DNA of 7,044 bases, taken from the NCBI GenBank assembly GCA_021159525.1, contig JAGHEC010000060.1, positions 1 through 7,044 of the forward strand. The letters run 5' to 3'. This stretch comes from Deltaproteobacteria bacterium (GTDB lineage: Bacteria; Desulfobacterota; DSM-4660; Desulfatiglandales; Desulfatiglandaceae). Below, one piece after another: positions 1 to 6,617 of the stretch; position 1 is the first letter of the stretch, and each line of letters starts with the position of its first letter. The notes under the pieces were generated by a model. The model made no database searches, had not been told where the DNA came from, and worked only from the letters and a program-made list of their open reading frames with translations. The translations under genes were made by a program, and so were the position numbers.

Positions 1-1
1 G

Positions 2-613
2 CCGGGGGCCGGGGCGGTTGAGGCTGCTCTTTTCGGGAAATGGAAAAAGGGCATGGCCGGGCGTCGTCTCCTGGTTTCCCAAATGACAGATGATGCGGGT
101 CGGGCCGTTGAGGTCCTGGTGGAACCGGTTGCAGCCAGGCGCCTCCTCTACGTGTTCGGGGCCGGCCATGTATCCCGGCAGATTGTGCCCCTGGCGGCGC
201 GCGTCGGCTTCCGGGTGGTGGTGGTGGACGACAGGGAGGACTTTGCCGATCCGGCCCTGTTTCCTGAGGCGACAGAGGTGAGGTGCATCTCTTTTGAGGG
301 CGTTATGGGACAGGTTCCTGTTGACGAGTCCTCTTTTGTGGTCATTGTGACCCGCGGGCATGTGGGAGATAAGACGGTTCTTGCCCAGGCCCTCGGAACG
401 AGGGCCGCATATATCGGTATGATCGGGAGCAGGCAGAAGCGGGAGGCCATTTACCAGTCTCTTTTAGCCGAGGGATTCACGCAACAGGACCTTGAACGGG
501 TCCATTCGCCCATCGGGCTGCCCATTGGTGCGGAGACCCCGGAGGAGATTGCAGTGAGCATTGTGGCCGAGCTGATCCAGACAAGGGCCGAGCGTATCAA
601 GCCAGAAGACTGA
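2..613 (+). CDS. xdhC: XdhC-family molybdenum-enzyme maturation protein (5' end outside window)
   Basis: XdhC/CoxI-family proteins help insert or sulfurate the molybdenum cofactor of xanthine dehydrogenase-type hydroxylases in the cytoplasm. Counting from the ATG at 53, the visible part holds a Rossmann nucleotide-binding start (FGAGHVSRQ, residues 35-43), the acidic end of the second strand (VVVVDDR, 55-61), a VTRGHVGD segment near 99-106, and the family's IGMIGSRQKRE (122-132) and SPIGLPIGAETPEEIAVSI (152-170) motifs. These are typical of the XdhC C-terminal domain. The frame has no stop between the ATG at 53 and the window edge. That ATG has no well-spaced Shine-Dalgarno site, and full-length members carry an N-terminal XdhC/CoxI domain that is missing here, so the gene almost certainly begins upstream. 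The family is clear. The specific client enzyme cannot be told from this window. The gene ends 49 bases before the LUD-domain gene and may share its operon. Confidence 0.88.
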   Translation, partial: PGAGAVEAALFGKWKKGMAGRRLLVSQMTDDAGRAVEVLVEPVAARRLLYVFGAGHVSRQIVPLAARVGFRVVVVDDREDFADPALFPEATEVRCISFEGVMGQVPVDESSFVVIVTRGHVGDKTVLAQALGTRAAYIGMIGSRQKREAIYQSLLAEGFTQQDLERVHSPIGLPIGAETPEEIAVSIVAELIQTRAERIKPED

Positions 614-662
614 AAATGGGGCAGACAAGGGGCTTGCCGACTCAAGTGGTTGAGGCATCATG

Positions 663-1307
663 ATGGAAAACAGTTATCAGACGTGGCTTTGGGAAAAGAG
701 AGGGGAGGCGTGCGTCAGGAATCTCAGGAAACACGGGTTTGACGCCTGTTTGGTTCATTCCCGTGATGAGGCAAGGGAGCTTGTCCTGGGCATGATTTCA
801 GGGTATGAGACCTTCGGGTTCGGGGGGTCTGACACCATCCGCTGCCTGGGGCTGGTGGAGGCCTTCAAGGCCGCGGGCAAAACCGTGTATGACCACTGGC
901 AGGACGGTCTCACAAAGCAGGAGGACCTGGAAATTCGGCTTCAACAGGGCAGATGCGATTGTTTTCTGTGCAGCGCCAACGCGATTGCCGTGACAGGCGA
1001 GATCATCAACGTGGACGGGATCGGCAACCGGACAAACGCCATGACCTTTGGCCCCAAAAAGGTCTTTATCATTGCCGGCATGAACAAGGTGACCGCGGAC
1101 CTGGAATCCGGGCTTAAGAGGATCAGGGAAGTGGCCGGTCCCATGAGGGCCCGAAGCCTGGGCATGGAAACCCCCTGCGCCGGGACCGGGATCTGCACCG
1201 ACTGCAATGCGCCTCAGCGGATTTGCCGGGCCACGCTCATCCTTCACCGCAGGCCCCTCCTGACTGACATATCGGTGATCCTCATCAACGAATCCCTGGG
1301 ATTCTGA
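663..1307 (+). CDS. LUD-domain protein (lactate-utilisation LutC/YkgG-like, DUF162)
   Basis: The protein belongs to the LUD (DUF162) family, which includes LutC/LldG of lactate oxidation and many stand-alone members of unknown role in anaerobes. Numbering from the ATG at 660, the hallmarks are FGFGGSDTIR (52-61), the long diagnostic segment around TGEIINVDGIGNRTNAM (112-128) followed by GPKKVFIIAGMNKV (131-144), and a late four-cysteine motif C173-x5-C179-x2-C182-x6-C189, ending in the ICR signature. The Cys motif could bind an Fe-S cluster or a metal; this is inference. Length is normal for the short LUD proteins. Two ATGs occur in tandem at 660 and 663. GAGG at 652-655 lies 4 bases from the first and 7 from the second, so 663 is slightly preferred. 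No LutA or LutB partner is in the window, so a role in lactate oxidation is not supported here. Confidence 0.85.
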   Translation: MENSYQTWLWEKRGEACVRNLRKHGFDACLVHSRDEARELVLGMISGYETFGFGGSDTIRCLGLVEAFKAAGKTVYDHWQDGLTKQEDLEIRLQQGRCDCFLCSANAIAVTGEIINVDGIGNRTNAMTFGPKKVFIIAGMNKVTADLESGLKRIREVAGPMRARSLGMETPCAGTGICTDCNAPQRICRATLILHRRPLLTDISVILINESLGF

Positions 1308-1361
1308 TCATCACCCCGCATGATGCTCCCACGCACCTCCCCGGCAGGTTATTCCGGGAAC

Positions 1362-1393
1362 CTTTACCGGAGACGGGTCGGGGTCCGGTAAGG
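1362..1393. other. GC-rich hairpin in the LUD/DUF2868 intergenic region
   Basis: In the gap of about 160 bases between the LUD gene and the next start, 1362-1371 pairs with 1384-1393. This gives eight contiguous Watson-Crick pairs (TTACCGGA/TCCGGTAA), then one T-G wobble and one C-G pair, around a 12-base loop. No T-run follows, so it is not a standard intrinsic terminator. It could be a terminator remnant, an operator or an mRNA leader structure for the DUF2868/GTPase pair. The rest of the gap shows no gene. Confidence 0.45.
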
Positions 1394-1467
1394 CGTTATG
1401 CCCGAGATGGACGCCCGGTCCAGGCCGGGGGCCGGCCGTGGAAGAAAGGGAATCGGAGACATTGGGG

Positions 1468-3078
1468 ATGAAGCAGCCCATCTGGTCGATCAAGGACCTG
1501 ATCGACCTGGAATACTTTCTTGATCGGGACGAGCGTGAAACAGACGCAGCCGAGCTGGCCGAGCGGGACCGGGCCATCTTTCTTGATAATATCCAGCCTC
1601 TGGAGAAGCAAGAGGGGGGCCTTGGGCCGCGCCGGATCCTTCGATGCTGGCTCCAAGAGCGCAGGAAATTGGAGAAACGGGCAGAGGCCGGTTTGAGGAC
1701 CGCTCTCCCGGGGGAGACCTTTGCCGATATCTACCGGCTGATGGGGTGGGGTTTCCTGATCGCAGGGATCCTGTCAGGTTCCGGGATGGCCTTTTCCCTC
1801 CTCAACTATCGCGGGACCGAGCCCCTGAATGTCTCGGTCTATCTGGCGGCCCTGGTCCTGTCCCAGTGTGTGGCCCTGGTTTTTCTTTTGATCGTGCGGG
1901 CCATTCGTAGGGTGAGGCGGGCGTCCTTTGAAGGCTCGATTGTCTTTACCCTGGTCAGCGGGCTCATGACCCGACTGATCCTCCGGATAAAGGAGGGGGC
2001 CGTAAGGGGGATGAAGGGCTCGCAGCGGGAAGGCCTGGGGGCGGTCCTGGGCCTTATCCGGGGAAGGCGGCGTGTATATGGTTCCATCTTTTACTGGCCC
2101 GTATTCATCCTCTGTCAGATCTTCGGGATCGGGTTCAACATGGGGGCCCTGGCCGCCACATTTTTGAAGGTGTTGGGATCGGATATCGCGTTTGGGTGGC
2201 AGTCCACGGTCCAGTTCAGCGATCAGGCAGTCTTCAGGATCGTCCGGATCATCTCCCTTCCCTGGTCGTGGTGGGTCTCGCCCGAGATTGCCCATCCCTC
2301 CCTTTCCGAGATCCAGGGGAGCCACATGATACTGAAGGACGGCATCTACCACCTGGCGACCCGGGACCTGGTCTCCTGGTGGCCTTTTCTCTGCCTGGCC
2401 GTTCTGACCTATGGGCTCATGCCAAGGCTGATCCTCCTGGGCACGGGGCTTGTTTCCGAGAAGAGGGCTCTGTCGCGACTGACCCTGGATCATGCGGCAT
2501 GCACCAGGCTTGTGCATCGTCTGACCGGGCCTGTTCTAATCACCCGGGCCGTGACCGCGCAGGACCGGGAGGCCGGGGAGGGCGGGATGGCTCCTGACCG
2601 GTCTCCTGATGCCTGGTGTCTGAGCCAGGGAGACTCTGTGCGGCCGAAAGGGGTTATTGTCTTGATTCCTGATGATATTTTTGAGGCCCTGGAGGATACC
2701 GAGGTGCAATCAGCAGTTTATAGGACCCTGGGGGGGTGTGCCGTGCAGAAAAAGATGCGCATTGGTCAGGACGTGGAGGATGAGGCCAGGGTCATAGAGG
2801 AATTGCGGGGATTCAGAGAAAAGGGCCGATTGGAAGGTCTTCTCCTTTTTCAGGAAGCCTGGCAGCCGCCCATCCTGGAATTGATTCGCTTTATCCGGGA
2901 GCTGCGGACCGCTGCGGGAGACCGGACCATGATCTATGTGGGTCTCGTAGGCAGACCCAGACAGGGCGCCGTATTTACCCGTCCCGGAGAGAGGGATTCC
3001 GCGGTATGGCGACAAAAACTGAAGGCCCTGGGCGATCCCTATCTCGGGGTGGAGGAACTGGCAGCCAATGATCGGTGA
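1468..3078 (+). CDS. DUF2868-type membrane protein, partner of the downstream GTPase
   Basis: This is an integral inner-membrane protein of unknown function resembling the DUF2868 family, which is known to lie next to DUF3482 GTPase genes. Numbered from an alternative GTG at 1438, it has a charged N-terminal cytosolic segment with WSIKDLIDLEYFLDRDE (16-32), hydrophobic helices near 101-122, 132-154, 217-243 and 314-337, the FGWQSTVQF segment (252-260) between helices 3 and 4, and YGLMPRLILL (325-334) in helix 4. A soluble C-terminal domain of about 200 residues contains GVIVLIPDD and TMIYVGLVG strands with alternating helices. The ATG at 1468 is chosen because GGAG at 1455-1458 stands 9 bases upstream, while the GTG at 1438 has no purine-rich site. 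The gene overlaps the GTPase gene by 11 bases, implying coupled translation and a joint function. The family call comes from recalled motifs and gene order; I could not run a profile search. Confidence 0.8.
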   Translation: MKQPIWSIKDLIDLEYFLDRDERETDAAELAERDRAIFLDNIQPLEKQEGGLGPRRILRCWLQERRKLEKRAEAGLRTALPGETFADIYRLMGWGFLIAGILSGSGMAFSLLNYRGTEPLNVSVYLAALVLSQCVALVFLLIVRAIRRVRRASFEGSIVFTLVSGLMTRLILRIKEGAVRGMKGSQREGLGAVLGLIRGRRRVYGSIFYWPVFILCQIFGIGFNMGALAATFLKVLGSDIAFGWQSTVQFSDQAVFRIVRIISLPWSWWVSPEIAHPSLSEIQGSHMILKDGIYHLATRDLVSWWPFLCLAVLTYGLMPRLILLGTGLVSEKRALSRLTLDHAACTRLVHRLTGPVLITRAVTAQDREAGEGGMAPDRSPDAWCLSQGDSVRPKGVIVLIPDDIFEALEDTEVQSAVYRTLGGCAVQKKMRIGQDVEDEARVIEELRGFREKGRLEGLLLFQEAWQPPILELIRFIRELRTAAGDRTMIYVGLVGRPRQGAVFTRPGERDSAVWRQKLKALGDPYLGVEELAANDR

Positions 3079-4510
3079 CGGAGTTCCCGAATTTGCCGTT
3101 GTAGGGCACCCCAATGAGGGTAAGTCTGCGGTTGTATCCACCTTGGCCGAGGACGACACGGTCCGGGTGACTCCCTATCCCGGAGAGACAGTGGCGTGTC
3201 AGACGTTCCCGGTGGTTGTTGACGGAAAGGCGATTATCCGCTTTATCGATACCCCGGGTTTCCAGAACCCGAAAAGGACCTTCAAGTGGATAAAGGGCCG
3301 GCGCGGCGATCCGGCCCGCGTGCTCTCGGCCTACCTCCGGGCCCATGCCCACAGGCCCGATTTCAAAGACGATTGCCGGCTCCTGGAACCCATTGCTGCA
3401 GGAGCAGGGATCATCTATGTGGTGGACGGGTCCCGGCCGGTCCGCAACCTGGACCTGGCGGAGATGGAGATCCTCCGTCTGACCGGACGCCCCCGCATGG
3501 CCGTTATCAACTGCAAGGAGCATGAAACCGCCTACATAGAGACCTGGAAGCATGAATTTCGCAAGCATTTCAATACACTCCGGGTTTTCAACGCCAACCG
3601 GGCCACCTATGCGGAACGGATCGAACTCCTGGAGACCCTCAAGGGAATTGACCAGGACTGGGGGCCGGCCCTGGAAAAGGCCATTGCTGCATTCAGGGCC
3701 GACTGGGACCGCCGAAACATCCAGACGGCCCATATTATCTGCGATATGATGGAGACATGCCTCACCTATTCCATTGTCCGGTCCTTTACGGAAAAGACCG
3801 GGGAAAAGGACCTGAGGGAGCGTCTCCAGCGGGAATATGCCGCATCTATTGAAAAGATCGAGCAAAAGGCCCACCAGAAGATCCGCAGGCTTTTTAAACA
3901 CAATATCTTCAACTATGCCCTTCCGGCCCATTCCCTTGTAAACGAAGCCCTTTTCAGCAAAAAGACCTGGCAGTTCCTGGGCCTTGCCCCCAAGCAACTG
4001 ATTGCCGCTGCCGGCATAACCGGGGGCGCGGTAGGCGCGGCCCTGGACCTGGCCGCAGGCGGGCTGAGCTTCGGTGTTTTTACGGCCGCCGGCGGTCTCT
4101 TGGGGGTCGGATGGGCGGCCCTGGGCGGGGCCAGGCGTCTGGCCCGAATGAAGGTAGTAGGGCTTCCCCTGGGCGGGGAGCAGATCCAGGTCGGTCCCAT
4201 GGAGAACATTCAATTCCTCTATGTACTCCTGGACCGGGCCCTCCTCTTTTATTCCCACGTGATCAACTGGGCCCACGGTCGCCGGGACTCCCCCCCTGCA
4301 GAGAAACGATCTGATAAGCCTGTCAAGGCAGGGCTGACCTTTGAGTGGGACGACAAGAGGCGCAGGATTTGCCAGACATTTTATAAGGCCGTACGCGGCA
4401 AAGACGACCGGCAGAAGACAGCCTCCCGCAAGGCCTTGATCGAGATGATCGAGGAGGTATTGCTGGAGATATTGCACAGCGAGAAGACGTATGGCATGGT
4501 CGGAAGATAA
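3068..4510 (+). CDS. DUF3482-type GTPase with glycine-rich membrane-active segment
   Basis: This 480-residue protein is an Era/TrmE-like GTPase with a DUF3482-type C-terminal region. The P-loop G1 is GHPNEGKS (13-20), G3 is DTPG (61-64) after the strand IIRFI, and the usual NKxD G4 is replaced by NCKE (148-151) after the strand MAVI. VFNANRAT (173-180) may stand in for G5. A middle helical region, with a likely coiled coil near 240-275, precedes a Gly/Ala-rich hydrophobic stretch (311-355, including GITGGAVGAALDLAAGG). That stretch could insert into the membrane or contact the upstream membrane protein. The start overlaps the DUF2868 gene by 11 bases, with GGAGG at 3051-3055 located 12 bases upstream, slightly long and consistent with coupling. 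The cellular role of such pairs is not known to me; membrane remodelling or transport control would be speculation. The gene is complete. The PfkB kinase relic begins 4 bases after its stop. Confidence 0.82.
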   Translation: MIGDGVPEFAVVGHPNEGKSAVVSTLAEDDTVRVTPYPGETVACQTFPVVVDGKAIIRFIDTPGFQNPKRTFKWIKGRRGDPARVLSAYLRAHAHRPDFKDDCRLLEPIAAGAGIIYVVDGSRPVRNLDLAEMEILRLTGRPRMAVINCKEHETAYIETWKHEFRKHFNTLRVFNANRATYAERIELLETLKGIDQDWGPALEKAIAAFRADWDRRNIQTAHIICDMMETCLTYSIVRSFTEKTGEKDLRERLQREYAASIEKIEQKAHQKIRRLFKHNIFNYALPAHSLVNEALFSKKTWQFLGLAPKQLIAAAGITGGAVGAALDLAAGGLSFGVFTAAGGLLGVGWAALGGARRLARMKVVGLPLGGEQIQVGPMENIQFLYVLLDRALLFYSHVINWAHGRRDSPPAEKRSDKPVKAGLTFEWDDKRRRICQTFYKAVRGKDDRQKTASRKALIEMIEEVLLEILHSEKTYGMVGR

Positions 4511-4514
4511 CGGA

Positions 4515-4745
4515 ATGGAAAAACCATCCAGACCGATTCAAGTGATCGGCCTGGGTCAGGTCTGCGTGGATTATCTGGGCAGCGTGCCTTCCAGGTGGTT
4601 GCCAGGGATACCACCGGCGCGGGCGACGTTTATCACGGCGCATACATCTATGGTCTGCTTAGAGGATGGGACACGGCCCGGTGCATGGAATTCGCCTCAG
4701 CTGCCGCAGCGGTCAAGCGCCGGAACGGCGGGGGATGGCAGGGCG
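4515..4745 (+). pseudogene. PfkB-family sugar kinase relic with large internal deletion
   Basis: The first 25 codons from the ATG at 4515 encode a typical PfkB-kinase N-terminus (IQVIGLGQVCVDYLG). The reading then stops resembling a kinase. In another frame (position 4586 onward) the sequence becomes AFQVVARDTTGAGDVYHGAY and continues through YGLLRGWDTARCMEFASAAAAVKRR. This is the C-terminal active-site region of the same family, with DTTGAGD as the anion hole/catalytic Asp motif. PfkB kinases are about 300 residues, so over 200 codons between the two parts are missing and the junction (about 4577-4592) is out of frame. The 3' end is also cut, since kinase-like sequence fades near 4745 where the inverted molybdoenzyme fragment begins. 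The start lies 4 bases past the GTPase stop with GGAAG at 4501-4506, so the intact kinase was probably the third gene of that operon. No functional product is expected. Confidence 0.8.
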
Positions 4746-4897
4746 TTACGGATCCGTTCATGGTGAGGGAGGCTGCGGGCAGGGTTTTCGCCCATGATCA
4801 CCATGGCCCTCAGGTTTCCCTTCTCTGCCTCCCGGATCATGCGTATGGCGTTCAGGCCCGGGTCCGGAGAGAGCTTTACAGGCCATTCGTGTTCCCA
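4739..4897 (-). pseudogene. Fragment of a molybdopterin oxidoreductase catalytic subunit
   Basis: Read on the minus strand, about 53 codons from 4897 down to 4739 give WEHEWPVKLSPDPGLNAI, then a helix RMIREAEKGNLRAMVI and the motif MGENPARSLPHHERIRNAL. The pattern of PGL, a helix ending in a small basic loop, a hydrophobic strand, then GENP followed by S/D-x-P and a [IV]R-x-AL helix is characteristic of the middle of formate dehydrogenase/DMSO-reductase-family catalytic subunits. Whole proteins of this family run to 700 residues or more, so this is a small internal piece with no start and no catalytic Cys/Sec region. It meets the PfkB relic near 4740, and its 5' side fades before the inverted repeat at 4951. 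It lies upstream of, and opposite to, the beta/gamma-like redox genes, which might be its former partners; that link is inference. Confidence 0.65.
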
Positions 4898-4950
4898 TCC
4901 CCTCCGGCCGGAGATATCATTGCACTCTCTTGTCGCTGGCAATGGCGTCT

Positions 4951-5002
4951 TCTCAATAAAACGGGGTAAGCGGCCCAATTGGCTCACCCCGGAATATTGA
5001 GA
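4951..5002. repeat. 52-base imperfect inverted repeat (possible mobile-element trace)
   Basis: The outer arms TCTCAATA (4951-4958) and TATTGAGA (4995-5002) are perfectly complementary. After a symmetric 3/3 internal loop, CGGGGTAAGC (4962-4971) pairs with GCTCACCCCG (4982-4991) at all positions but one. This makes 17 Watson-Crick pairs around a 10-base loop. No T-run follows, so it is not a simple terminator. Its size, two-block symmetry and place beside two truncated genes suggest two facing ends of an insertion sequence, a miniature element or a recombination site. A regulatory hairpin upstream of the Tat ferredoxin gene is the main alternative. The flanks 4898-4950 and 5003-5097 show no gene and no convincing promoter. 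Confidence 0.6.
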
Positions 5003-5111
5003 TGATACTGCAATGTGATAAAAGATCGCGTAAAAAGACAGGCATCGGGGGAGTGAAACCTTTTCGCACAGGCCGTCTCTTGAATGGGCAACACATGAAG
5101 GAGGTCAAACC

Positions 5112-6092
5112 ATGACCCGGGATATATCACGAAGGACGTTTCTTAAGGGGGGCCTGGCTGCAGCGGGGGCCCTGACAGCCTCCTCGCTTCCCCTCCCCAG
5201 TTCAGTAAAAGGGGCCTCCGATCAGGAACTGGCAACCCTGATCGACATCCGCAAGTGCATTGGGTGCGAGGCCTGTGTGGAGGCCTGCAAGGAGGTCAAC
5301 GAGTCCAAATTCCCGGAGCCGGAGCAGCCTTTCCCCAGGATGTATCCCAGCCGGGTTAAGGTCTCTGACTGGTCGGACAGACGGGATGAGGTGGATCGAC
5401 TAACACCCTACAACTGGCTCTTTATCCAGGAGGCCACGGTGACGGTGAACGGCAGGGAAGAGACCTACACCATCCCGCGTCGCTGCATGCACTGCCAGAA
5501 CCCGCCCTGCGCAGACCTCTGTCCATGGGGGGCCGCCCGAAAACTGAAAAACGGAATTACGCGGATCGATGCCGATATCTGCCTCGGCGGGGCAAAATGT
5601 GCGAAGGTCTGCCCCTGGCATATCCCTCAGCGCCAGACCGGCGTTGGACTCTACCTGGACATCTTTCCCGGTTTTGCCGGCAACGGGGTTATGTACAAGT
5701 GCGACCGGTGCTACAACCGGATCGCGGAGGGGAAGCTCCCTGCCTGCATCGAGGTGTGTCCGGAACACGTGCAGAAGATCGGACCCAGGGATGAGATCGT
5801 CAAGGAGGCACATGCCATTGCAGAGGAAATCAACGGTTATATCTACGGAGAAAAGGAAAACGGCGGGACCAACACCATCTATGTGTCGCCGGTCCCCTTT
5901 GATCTGCTGAATGCTGGCATCGAAAAAGGGCCCGGGAGACCGGGGCTGCAACCGGTCGCGGACAGCATGGCCCATGCGGACAACCTGGCAAAGGCCATGG
6001 TGATCGCGCCCATGGCCGGCATTGCTGCCGCTGCCGGAAAATTTATCGCCACTGCAAAAAAGGCGACCCGCTTGAAGGAGGAAAACCAATGA
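5112..6092 (+). CDS. Tat-exported four-motif Fe-S electron-transfer subunit (HybA/FdhB-like)
   Basis: This is an electron-transfer beta subunit of the type found in formate dehydrogenase-N, hydrogenase-2 (HybA) and related membrane complexes. The N-terminus is a Tat signal (SRRTFLKGG, 6-14, then an Ala/Leu-rich core to about 35), placing it in the periplasm. Four Cys motifs follow: C49/C52/C55/C59, C125/C128/C133/C137, C157/C163/C167 and C197/C200/C212/C216. The third has Gly160 where the second Cys of a Cx2Cx2Cx3C motif is expected. Between motifs 3 and 4 lies CPWHIPQRQTGVGLYL. A hydrophobic stretch near 293-314 could be the C-terminal membrane anchor seen in this family. A strong Shine-Dalgarno site, AAGGAGGT at 5098-5105, fixes the start. 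The stop overlaps the next ATG by 4 bases. The likely role is passing electrons between a periplasmic catalytic subunit, absent here, and the cytochrome b encoded next. Confidence 0.87.
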   Translation: MTRDISRRTFLKGGLAAAGALTASSLPLPSSVKGASDQELATLIDIRKCIGCEACVEACKEVNESKFPEPEQPFPRMYPSRVKVSDWSDRRDEVDRLTPYNWLFIQEATVTVNGREETYTIPRRCMHCQNPPCADLCPWGAARKLKNGITRIDADICLGGAKCAKVCPWHIPQRQTGVGLYLDIFPGFAGNGVMYKCDRCYNRIAEGKLPACIEVCPEHVQKIGPRDEIVKEAHAIAEEINGYIYGEKENGGTNTIYVSPVPFDLLNAGIEKGPGRPGLQPVADSMAHADNLAKAMVIAPMAGIAAAAGKFIATAKKATRLKEENQ

Positions 6093-6568
6093 CATCAATG
6101 GCGCAGGCATCAGGGGTCGGCACGAAATGGCTCAAACGGTTTTATGTCTTCCTGTTTGCGGTGATGGCATTTACCGGATTCGGGCAGATGCCCATTTTCA
6201 AACGCTACTATATCTCCGATATCCCGGGGCTGGGCTGGTCCGCAGACTTTTATAAAACACACTATATTCATTACCTCGGAGGCGCTGTGCTGTTGGGCCT
6301 TTTGGCCTACTTGATCGTGGATTACCTTTTGACAGGGCGACGCCGGTATTGTCTGACTGCTTCGGCTTGGGCAAGGATCGTCCTCTTGGGGGGAATCGTG
6401 ATTACAGGGATCTTCAGGGTACTCAAAAACCTCCCGGACGTGGTTTTTTCGCCCGGATTTACCATGCTGATCGATATTGCCCACCTGGGCTTTATGATGG
6501 CCTATCTCTTGGCCGGCCTCATCTTCCTTATCTTCAAATCCAGATGGACCACGGGGCTTGATGATTGA
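6089..6568 (+). CDS. Small four-helix cytochrome b-like membrane subunit (FDH gamma-like)
   Basis: This 159-residue integral membrane protein has hydrophobic helices near 14-34, 60-82, 93-112 and 123-149, the layout of formate dehydrogenase/hydrogenase cytochrome b gamma subunits. Candidate haem ligands are His58 and His61 (THYIHYLGG, entrance to helix 2) and His132 (IAHLGF, helix 4). The helix-2 pattern HYLGGAVLLGLLAYL fits the b-type family. It is shorter than E. coli FdnI (about 217 residues), so it may be a minimal version. The start overlaps the ferredoxin stop (ATGA), with AAGGAGG at 6075-6081 located 7 bases upstream, so the two are translationally coupled and probably form one complex linking periplasmic Fe-S clusters to the quinone pool. 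A second ATG at 6098 is less well placed. Haem binding is inferred from the family pattern, not proven. Confidence 0.8.
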   Translation: MTSMAQASGVGTKWLKRFYVFLFAVMAFTGFGQMPIFKRYYISDIPGLGWSADFYKTHYIHYLGGAVLLGLLAYLIVDYLLTGRRRYCLTASAWARIVLLGGIVITGIFRVLKNLPDVVFSPGFTMLIDIAHLGFMMAYLLAGLIFLIFKSRWTTGLDD

Positions 6569-6617
6569 GGATGGGTGTTTGTAGACCGGAAAAACCCGAC
6601 ATGCGATAAGGTAACTA

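Noticed and set aside
1774..2517. 247-codon minus-strand open frame
   Set aside because: It is antisense to the DUF2868 membrane protein; its translation is Pro/Asp/Gln-rich low-complexity typical of a shadow frame.
2975..4477. 500-codon open frame on the minus strand
   Set aside because: It lies antisense to the GTPase gene, whose + strand frame has clear G1 and G3 motifs. The minus translation shows no recognisable domain and is explained by high GC and codon bias.
4595..4969. 124-codon + strand frame taken as an intact small gene
   Set aside because: Only its first ~50 codons match a kinase C-terminus. The remainder is antisense to the molybdoenzyme fragment and noncoding sequence, so it is a chimeric frame, not a gene.
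4979..4999. Possible sigma-54 promoter (TTGGC followed by TTG)
   Set aside because: The conserved GC at the -12 position is absent at the required distance from the GG, and the bases are explained by the inverted repeat.
4951..5002. Inverted repeat as an intrinsic terminator
   Set aside because: There is no T-run after either arm on either strand, and the relics upstream would need no terminator.
5400..6110. 236-codon minus-strand open frame
   Set aside because: It is antisense to the Fe-S protein, which has an exact Tat signal and ordered Cys motifs; no domain is visible on the minus strand.
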